Of a stretch of DNA of 11,300 nt, positions 7,005 through 11,300 are shown in pieces. This DNA comes from JBOHUC01 sp050733935 (GTDB lineage: Bacteria; Eisenbacteria; RBG-16-71-46; DASYSL01), in assembly GCA_050733935.1 (NCBI GenBank), contig JBOHUC010000106.1, positions 1-11,300 of the forward strand. The letters run 5' to 3'. The translations under genes and the position numbers were made by a program. The notes under the pieces are model-generated. The model had not been told where the DNA came from. It saw nothing but the letters and a program-made list of their open reading frames with translations, and made no database searches. The first letter of the stretch is position 1. The number at the start of each line of letters is the position of its first letter.

Positions 7005-7269
7005 ACTTGTCCTCCACCAGGCGGGTCAGCGCCTGGAGCGCCTCTTCCGCATCGGGACCGTCGGCCCGGACCACGATCGTGGCTCCGGTCTCGGCCGCGA
7101 GCATCATGACTCCGAGGATGCTCTTCCCGTTCACCTCGACGTCGTCGCGCCGCACGAACACGTCCGCTCGAAAGCGCCCCGCCAGGTTCACGAACAGCTG
7201 GCAGGCGCGCGCGTGGAGCCCGGCCTGGTTCGTGATCGTGAGCGTGACTTCACGCGCCGCGGGCGACAT
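6991..7269 (-). CDS. ptsH: Phosphocarrier protein HPr
   Basis: HPr is the small cytosolic carrier that moves phosphate from Enzyme I to the EIIA subunit. The 92-residue product has NQAGLHARAC around the phosphorylated His19 (His15 in the standard numbering) and NGKSILGVMML with Ser50, the equivalent of regulatory Ser46. The presence of both sites means it can serve transport (His) and be a target of HprK (Ser). The ATG at 7269 has GGAGAAGGGG directly upstream; a longer in-frame reading would add residues foreign to HPr. It follows the EIID gene by 40 bases and overlaps ptsI. Because hprK lies five genes upstream in the same direction, kinase and substrate are probably made from one transcript. 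The region after the Ser motif (LAAETGATIVVRADGPD) is family-typical. Confidence 0.97.
   Translation of the reverse strand: MSPAAREVTLTITNQAGLHARACQLFVNLAGRFRADVFVRRDDVEVNGKSILGVMMLAAETGATIVVRADGPDAEEALQALTRLVEDKFGED
7010..7015 (-). promoter_or_regulatory. Shine-Dalgarno supporting the TTG start of ptsI
   Basis: GGAGGA stands five bases before TTG (7004-7002) on the minus strand, inside the last codons of ptsH. The resulting N-terminus (MAKTDALKGIAASPG) fits Enzyme I, and no ATG or GTG lies nearby in frame that would keep the conserved GIAASPG. Confidence 0.8.
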
Positions 7270-7309
7270 CCCCTTCTCCGTTCCTTGCCGGTCGCCGGAG
7301 TTCACGGGG

Positions 7310-8170
7310 CTATCCATTGAATCCGGGGCCGACCGTGACCCAGGCGAGGACCGCGAGCACGAGACCGAGACCCCACTCGGCAGGCCCGAGCCGTGCCACG
7401 CCGAACGCGAGCGCCCCGAGCACGAGTCCGATCGCGCCCGCCAGAACCTGGCGCGGGGGCGCGTCGCCGGGCGGGATGAGCACGGTCGAGACGACGAGTG
7501 CGGCGAGCACGACGCCGAGCATCCGGATCGCCGACGTGAGGCGGGCGAGGCGCGTGCCGAGGTGCGCGACGTACGCAAGCCCGCGGCGGTAGCCTTCCGT
7601 GAGCCCGCGGATCCGGTAGCCGATCGCGATCAGGTTGTAGCCGAACAGGAACACGATCGTGCCCACGGCCGCGCGATCGTCCCGCCATGCGTAGATCGCC
7701 GAGAGCGCGACGAGCGGGCGCACCGCGTTCCAGAACAACGGATCGCCCATCGCGGCGAGCGAGGATCCGAGCGCCTGCTTGATGCGCAGGAGTCCCGCGT
7801 CGTCGAGCGCCTGCTCCCCGCGCGCCCGGCGCTCGAGCTGCTCGGTGACGACGCCCACGGCGACCGACGCCATCACCGGATGCGTGTTGAAGAACCCGGC
7901 GTGCGGAACGAGGGCGCGCGCGGCCGACGCGTCGTCCTTCGAAAGCGCGCGCACCGCGGGGGCGATGGCGTAGCAGAATCCGATGCCCTGCATGCGCTCG
8001 TAGTTCCAGAGCGCCTGGAGCAGGAAGAGCCGTCCGAACGACGACACGAGCACGCGGCCGGGCAGCCGCACGACCGGCTCGGCCGGCACGGGCGGCTCGG
8101 CCGGCCCGGTCGGCGCGACCGGCTCCGTCGGCTCGGGCTCGAACGCGTTCGCGAGCGTGCCTTCGCTCAT
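7310..8170 (-). CDS. PTS mannose-family permease subunit EIID
   Basis: EIID is found only in the mannose family of PTS permeases, where it forms the membrane complex with EIIC. The 286-residue protein contains the family core: QGIGFCYAIAP (residues 61-71), HAGFFNTHPVMAS (90-102), a helical stretch with LGSSLAAMGDPLFWNAVRP (134-152), and hydrophobic segments at about 153-160, 168-184 and 215-281. The N-terminus (residues 10-35) is a Pro/Glu/Ala/Val-rich extension before the conserved part begins, encoded by repetitive GGCTCGG-like DNA at about 8073-8140. The ATG at 8170 overlaps the EIIC stop as ATGA, deciding the start. It ends with a TAG, 40 bases before ptsH. The sugar carried is unknown; mannose-family systems take mannose, glucose, fructose, sorbose or amino sugars. 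Confidence 0.93.
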   Translation of the reverse strand: MSEGTLANAFEPEPTEPVAPTGPAEPPVPAEPVVRLPGRVLVSSFGRLFLLQALWNYERMQGIGFCYAIAPAVRALSKDDASAARALVPHAGFFNTHPVMASVAVGVVTEQLERRARGEQALDDAGLLRIKQALGSSLAAMGDPLFWNAVRPLVALSAIYAWRDDRAAVGTIVFLFGYNLIAIGYRIRGLTEGYRRGLAYVAHLGTRLARLTSAIRMLGVVLAALVVSTVLIPPGDAPPRQVLAGAIGLVLGALAFGVARLGPAEWGLGLVLAVLAWVTVGPGFNG

Positions 8171-8877
8171 CGGCCCCCCACCAGACGAATGGCCAGAAAT
8201 CCGACGAGCGAGAGCCAGAAGAAGAATCCAGGACGCCGTCCGCGCACGAATCCGCGGGTCACGAGCCCCGCGCCGAAGCCCCAGAGAAGCGGCGAGCCGA
8301 GATGCCACGCCTGACCGAGCGCCACCCCCTGAAACTGAAAGAGCAACGTCCCGAGCCACACCGCGAGCGCAAGCGCCACGCCGGTCCACAGAACGCCGGT
8401 CGCCGACGCGATCCCCACACCCGCCCACTGCGCGCGCCCGAGGGCCGAGAGCCGTCCGGCCGCGAGCTCGGCCTCGCACCAGCGCGCGACTCCGTCGTTC
8501 CAGCGCCGCTGCCACACCATGAGCGGCTTCCCGAGGAGTGCCACGACGAACGCGACGCCGAGCCCGTAGAGGAGGGGGCCGCCCTGGGCGGAGGCGACCG
8601 GGAGCAGGTGGTCGAGCGCGCTCGCGGCCGAGACGCCGACCACGCTGCCGATCGGGAAGTCTTCCGGCGTGCGTCCGCCGAGCGGGAGCGTCCCGCACGC
8701 GAAGAGCTGAAGGATCGCGCCGAGCTCGAGCCCGATGTCGAAACGCCCCCAGAGGGCGCCGACGACCGGGCCCGCCACGATCGGCTGGCTCACGAGGATC
8801 TGGAGGAACGCCGTCGTATCCGCGGCCACCCAGCCGCCCCAGGCCAGGGTTGCGAGAATCGCGGGAATGGGATTCAC
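8167..8877 (-). CDS. PTS mannose-family permease subunit EIIC (divergent)
   Basis: EIIC is the sugar-translocating membrane subunit paired with EIID. From the preferred GTG at 8877 it has 236 residues with hydrophobic segments at about 3-19, 28-45, 49-66, 76-97, 101-117, 152-182, 194-207 and 218-233. Identity rests on the pattern of QPIVAGPVVGALWGRFDIGLE (start of the domain) and its place between EIIB and EIID. It is divergent: the helix that usually reads GGTLE in ManY-like proteins reads GAILQ here, putting Gln57 where Glu is expected. The GTG at 8877 overlaps the EIIB stop as GTGA, the pattern used by its neighbours. A GTG 12 bases further upstream (8889) would also be in frame but has no better ribosome-binding site. 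Confidence 0.88.
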   Translation of the reverse strand: MNPIPAILATLAWGGWVAADTTAFLQILVSQPIVAGPVVGALWGRFDIGLELGAILQLFACGTLPLGGRTPEDFPIGSVVGVSAASALDHLLPVASAQGGPLLYGLGVAFVVALLGKPLMVWQRRWNDGVARWCEAELAAGRLSALGRAQWAGVGIASATGVLWTGVALALAVWLGTLLFQFQGVALGQAWHLGSPLLWGFGAGLVTRGFVRGRRPGFFFWLSLVGFLAIRLVGGR

Positions 8878-9365
8878 GGGCGGATCCACTCTTGCGGAAC
8901 GTCGATCGGGGCCGAGCCCGGGACGTCCTGCACGAACAGCCGCACGTCGAGCTCGAGGAGCCCGGCCAGCGCGGCGCGATCCTTCGCATCCAGATACACG
9001 AAGTCGTGCATCCGTTCCTTCCCCGGCGCGTAATGCAGGCCGCCCAGGTTGATGGCTTCGATCCGTCCCCCGCGGGCGCGGACCGCGTGTGCGAGCGCGA
9101 GCGATTCCGGCGCGCCGCGAAGCAGGACGACGACCGTCTCCCGATTCTCCCCCGCCGTGAGCAGGCGGTCCGCCCCGCTTTGAACGTCGAGCACCTCGAC
9201 GGGCGTCTCCCCGCCGCTCGATTCGAGGAGCGAACGCTCGAACTCGTTCGTCGCGAGGTCGTCGTCGATGATCAGATAGCGACGGGTCCCCAGGGCCGGT
9301 CCCCAGCCGAGCAGCACCTGGCCGTGGACCAGCCGGTCGTCCACGCGCACGAGGGCGATGCTCAA
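8874..9365 (-). CDS. PTS mannose-family permease subunit EIIB
   Basis: EIIB accepts phosphate from EIIA on a histidine and gives it to the sugar as it passes through EIIC/EIID; it is cytosolic and associates with the membrane complex. The 163-residue protein begins IALVRVDDRLVHGQV, with the phosphorylated His14 in the family-defining D-x-R-L-x-H-G-Q motif. It also has LIIDDDLATNEFE (residues 31-43), INLGGLHYAPGKERM (105-119) and a hydrophobic C-terminal half typical of EIIB. The start is TTG at 9365, inside the EIIA stop as TTGA, preceded by GGTAAGG. A GTG at codon 6 would cut into the conserved N-terminal strand, so TTG is preferred. Its length equals the usual EIIB domain, so there is no fusion. 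Confidence 0.95.
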   Translation of the reverse strand: MSIALVRVDDRLVHGQVLLGWGPALGTRRYLIIDDDLATNEFERSLLESSGGETPVEVLDVQSGADRLLTAGENRETVVVLLRGAPESLALAHAVRARGGRIEAINLGGLHYAPGKERMHDFVYLDAKDRAALAGLLELDVRLFVQDVPGSAPIDVPQEWIRP

Positions 9366-9799
9366 ACGGCCTTACCGGGCTGAGTCTCGCGCGCCAGGAG
9401 GAGCACCACGGAGGCCTGGCCGCGCGCGGCCAGGCGTTCGGCCAGCGCGCGCGGCGAGATCTCCATCCGGTTGTGCAGATAGTCGAGGAACAGCGGCAGG
9501 TTGAGACCGCACAGGACCGGAACGGGACCGGGCGCGCCGCGGCTTGCGATCAGGAACGAAGCCTGCGCGCACGAGCCGCCTGCGATGTCGACCAGCACGA
9601 GTCCGCCGTCCGTCCCGAAGCGCGCGACCTCTTCCCGCACGCGCGCGATGAGAGCATCGCGCGAGAGTCCCTCGTTCGAGAGCACGACCACGTCCTCGAT
9701 CGGGCCTGCGATCGACTCGGCGGCGTCGACGAGTGCCTCGCCGATCCGGCCGTGCGTGACGAGCAGTGCTTTCACGCGGCGCACCGCGCTCTCACTCAT
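9362..9799 (-). CDS. PTS mannose-family permease subunit EIIA
   Basis: EIIA receives phosphate from HPr and hands it to EIIB. The 145-residue product has the active-site His16 in LLVTHGRIGEAL (residues 12-23), the GGLVLVDIAGGSCAQAS region (65-81) holding the partner Asp71, and CGLNLPLFLDYL (97-108). The wording GGSCAQAS replaces the more common GGSPxN; otherwise it fits the family. ATG at 9799 overlaps the hprK stop as ATGA, and the stop overlaps the TTG of the EIIB gene. Cotranscription with hprK fits a role in sugar-responsive control, and some mannose-type EIIA proteins in non-enteric bacteria act mainly as regulators. Here the full set of EIIB, EIIC and EIID next door argues for a transport role. 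Confidence 0.95.
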   Translation of the reverse strand: MSESAVRRVKALLVTHGRIGEALVDAAESIAGPIEDVVVLSNEGLSRDALIARVREEVARFGTDGGLVLVDIAGGSCAQASFLIASRGAPGPVPVLCGLNLPLFLDYLHNRMEISPRALAERLAARGQASVVLLLARETQPGKAV

Positions 9800-10830
9800 T
9801 CCGTATCCTCGCGCACCCAGGCGCGGTTTGCGCTCTTTCGCTTCATCATCTCGAGCAGGTGGCGATTGAGCCTCTCGGCCGGGTGGTAGCCGTAGGCCTT
9901 GGTCAGATAGTTCAGGGCCACGACCTCGGCGATCACCGTGATGTTCTTCCCGGGCACGATCGGAATGATGACGAGCGGGATCTCGAGGCCCAGGATGTCG
10001 GTCTTCTGCTCGTCCAGGCCCGTGCGGTCGTAGTCGACCCCCGGCTCCCAGAGCCTCAGGTCGCACTGCACCTCGACACGCTTCTGCACGCGGATCGAAC
10101 GGATCCCGAAGATGCTCTGCACGTCGATGATCCCGATGCCCCGGATCTCCATGTGGTGACGGAGCAGCTGGTTCCCCTGGCCGATCAGGACGTTCCCGTG
10201 GCGGCGCGTGACGCGCACCGCGTCGTCGGCCACGAGCCGGTGTCCGCGCTCGACCAGGTCGAGAGCGCACTCGCTCTTTCCGATCCCGCTCTTCCCGGTG
10301 AGCAGGAGTCCCACGCCGTACACGTCGACGAGCGAACCGTGCACGACCGAAGAGGGCGAGAACACCGCGTCCAGGTAGGCGGTGAGCGAATGGATGAACG
10401 GCGTCGTCGACTGCGGCGTGCGCAGCACGGGACACTCGAGCGCATTCGCGCGCTCGAGGAAGTAAGCGGGAACGTCGAGGCCCTTCGCGACCATGACGCA
10501 CGGCATCGTGAACTGGAACAGCCGGTCGATCGCGGCGCGCGCCTCGGGCTCGGTGACCTGCGCGAGATACGTGAGCTCGGTTTGTCCCAGGACCTGAATG
10601 CGCTCGGGCAGGAAGTTCTCGACGAAGCCCATGAGCGCCATGCCGGGCCGGTGGATGTCCGACACGGTCACTTCACGGCGCGAAGAGAGCGACTCGGTCA
10701 GGACCTCGAGCTCGAGATCGGTCTGCTGCTCCTCGAACAGGCGGGCAGCGGAAAGCGTCTGGACCGAACCAAGCGCGTCCTTCGAGGAGGGCGTCAGCGC
10801 GCCCGCTTCGCCCGTCGCGGAGCGATCCAT
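9796..10830 (-). CDS. hprK: HPr kinase/phosphorylase
   Basis: HprK phosphorylates HPr on its regulatory serine using ATP or pyrophosphate and reverses this with phosphate, linking PTS activity to carbon status. The 344-residue protein has an N-terminal domain (about 25-150) and a C-terminal kinase domain with HGSLVDVYGVG (164-174, catalytic-type His164), the P-loop GKSGIGKS (179-186), GHRLVADDAV (196-205), the HprK signature MEIRGIGIIDVQSIFG (227-242) and PGKNITVIAEV (293-303). About 25 residues at the N-terminus precede the family-conserved part. The ATG at 10830 has AGGAAAGACGGGG upstream and overlaps the end of hpf by 37 bases; no ATG lies between it and the conserved region, so it is kept. 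No rapZ gene follows, unlike in many bacteria where hprK and rapZ are neighbours; EIIA comes directly. Confidence 0.97.
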   Translation of the reverse strand: MDRSATGEAGALTPSSKDALGSVQTLSAARLFEEQQTDLELEVLTESLSSRREVTVSDIHRPGMALMGFVENFLPERIQVLGQTELTYLAQVTEPEARAAIDRLFQFTMPCVMVAKGLDVPAYFLERANALECPVLRTPQSTTPFIHSLTAYLDAVFSPSSVVHGSLVDVYGVGLLLTGKSGIGKSECALDLVERGHRLVADDAVRVTRRHGNVLIGQGNQLLRHHMEIRGIGIIDVQSIFGIRSIRVQKRVEVQCDLRLWEPGVDYDRTGLDEQKTDILGLEIPLVIIPIVPGKNITVIAEVVALNYLTKAYGYHPAERLNRHLLEMMKRKSANRAWVREDTE

Positions 10831-11300
10831 CCGAGATCCCCGTCTTTCCTTCGGTAGAGAACGTTCAACTGATCGGTGTCGGCGTTCACGAACGCGACGA
10901 ACTCCTGGCCGTTCTCGATCAACACGAGCGCGGCTTCGTCCACGGAGAGTGGCTTGCCCGGACCGGGGCCGGGAACGATCCTCGGCCGGGCCGACGACTC
11001 GCTGTCTTCGCTCTCCTCGACCTCGACCGCGAGAGCGGCGCTCTTGCCCCGGGCGCTCCGGGCGCTCCGGCCGCTCCTGGCACCCCGCGCGCCCCGCGCG
11101 GGTTTCGCGCGGCGCTCCCCACGCGCGGGAACACTCTCGGTCTCGACGTCGAGCTCGGGCTCCTCGCGGGGGCCGAGAGCCGCGCGCGCGGCCGAGCGCT
11201 TGACCGAGGGCTCGTCGCCGTTGGTCCGCGTCGTGTCGCGCACGAGGCGCGTCGAGCTGCGCTCGCGCATCTTCTTGAGTGCGCGCTCGAGCCGGTCGAC
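10794..11300 (-). CDS. hpf: Ribosome hibernation promoting factor, long form, C-terminal part (truncated by window edge)
   Basis: Long HPF binds the decoding centre through its N-terminal domain and pairs ribosomes into inactive 100S dimers through its C-terminal domain during starvation. Only the last 168 codons are visible: the end of the N-terminal domain's last helix (VDRLERALKKMRER), a long linker of about 88 residues, and the dimerisation domain at visible residues 107-161 (KPLSVDEAALVLIENGQEFVAF, then LYRRKDGDLGWIAP). The linker is acidic, then strongly basic (GARGARSGRSARSARGK), then acidic again, and longer than usual. The reading frame is open through the right edge; the apparent Met at 11270 is internal. 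In many bacteria hpf follows rpoN, which may lie just outside. The stop TGA lies within the hprK start region. Confidence 0.92.
   Translation of the reverse strand, partial: VDRLERALKKMRERSSTRLVRDTTRTNGDEPSVKRSAARAALGPREEPELDVETESVPARGERRAKPARGARGARSGRSARSARGKSAALAVEVEESEDSESSARPRIVPGPGPGKPLSVDEAALVLIENGQEFVAFVNADTDQLNVLYRRKDGDLGWIAPRRAKRAR
11051..11095. repeat. 9-base tandem repeat in the hpf linker
   Basis: Two exact copies of GGGCGCTCC and a third with one change (GGCCGCTCC) lie head to tail at 11051-11077, followed by two more degenerate 9-base units. In the hpf frame each encodes a Ser-Ala-Arg-type triplet, so the repeat keeps frame and lengthens the basic linker. It is a likely site of slippage-driven length variation. 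Confidence 0.7.

Noticed and set aside
7007..8314. Plus-strand open frame of 435 codons opposite HPr, EIID and EIIC
   Set aside because: Same shadow effect; no ribosome-binding site and no domain-like pattern.
9362..10501. Possible HprK-EIIA fusion in the EIIA frame
   Set aside because: The upstream part is out of frame with hprK and not protein-like; EIIA proper starts at 9799 in the ATGA overlap.
1..11300. Defence system, phage, insertion sequence, CRISPR or RNA gene
   Set aside because: The whole window is filled by recognisable metabolic and housekeeping genes; I found no direct-repeat array, terminal inverted repeats, integrase or tRNA-like cloverleaf.

Overview
All supported genes lie on the minus strand and form one co-directional cluster of 13 genes, read from the right edge to the left edge. 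The DNA is very G+C rich, and almost every gene starts inside or within a few bases of the previous one. The organism looks like a Gram-negative-type, high-GC bacterium outside the well-studied groups. An FCB-type lineage (Eisenbacteria or Gemmatimonadota-like) or a deltaproteobacterial-type lineage would fit. This is inferred from three things: hpf-hprK followed by mannose-family PTS genes, an archaeal/thermotogal-type S-adenosylhomocysteine hydrolase, and an archaeal/FCB-type bifunctional phosphoglucose/phosphomannose isomerase. The taxonomy is not proven by the sequence.

Layout in transcription order (right to left): (1) the C-terminal part of a long-form ribosome hibernation factor, hpf, cut by the right edge; (2) hprK, HPr kinase/phosphorylase; (3-6) the four subunits of a mannose-family PTS permease, EIIA, EIIB, EIIC and EIID, as separate genes chained by 4-base stop/start overlaps; (7) ptsH (HPr) and (8) ptsI (Enzyme I), overlapping by 14 bases, with ptsI starting at TTG; (9) a bifunctional phosphoglucose/phosphomannose isomerase; (10) an NDP-sugar nucleotidyltransferase with a beta-helix tail; (11) metK and (12) ahcY, two enzymes of the S-adenosylmethionine cycle, one base apart; (13) the N-terminal membrane domain of ftsK, cut by the left edge.

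How it works together: the PTS block is self-contained. EI takes phosphate from phosphoenolpyruvate and passes it to HPr, then EIIA, then EIIB, and the EIIC/EIID membrane complex imports and phosphorylates a sugar. HprK can phosphorylate HPr on its conserved serine, so the regulator and its target sit in the same transcript. The next enzyme can turn both mannose-6-P and glucose-6-P into fructose-6-P, which matches the products expected of a mannose-family permease. The nucleotidyltransferase could draw sugar phosphates into cell-surface polymers. metK and ahcY are housekeeping genes for methyl-group metabolism.

Only three gaps between genes exceed 20 bases (about 65, 66 and 40 bases). Two hold GC-rich stem-loops without a U-tract. 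I see no tRNA, rRNA, CRISPR, insertion sequence or prophage signal. I did not find a clearly new system. The most interesting points are the completeness of the PTS/HprK operon, the divergent EIIC, the very long basic linker of HPF and a few departures from family signatures.
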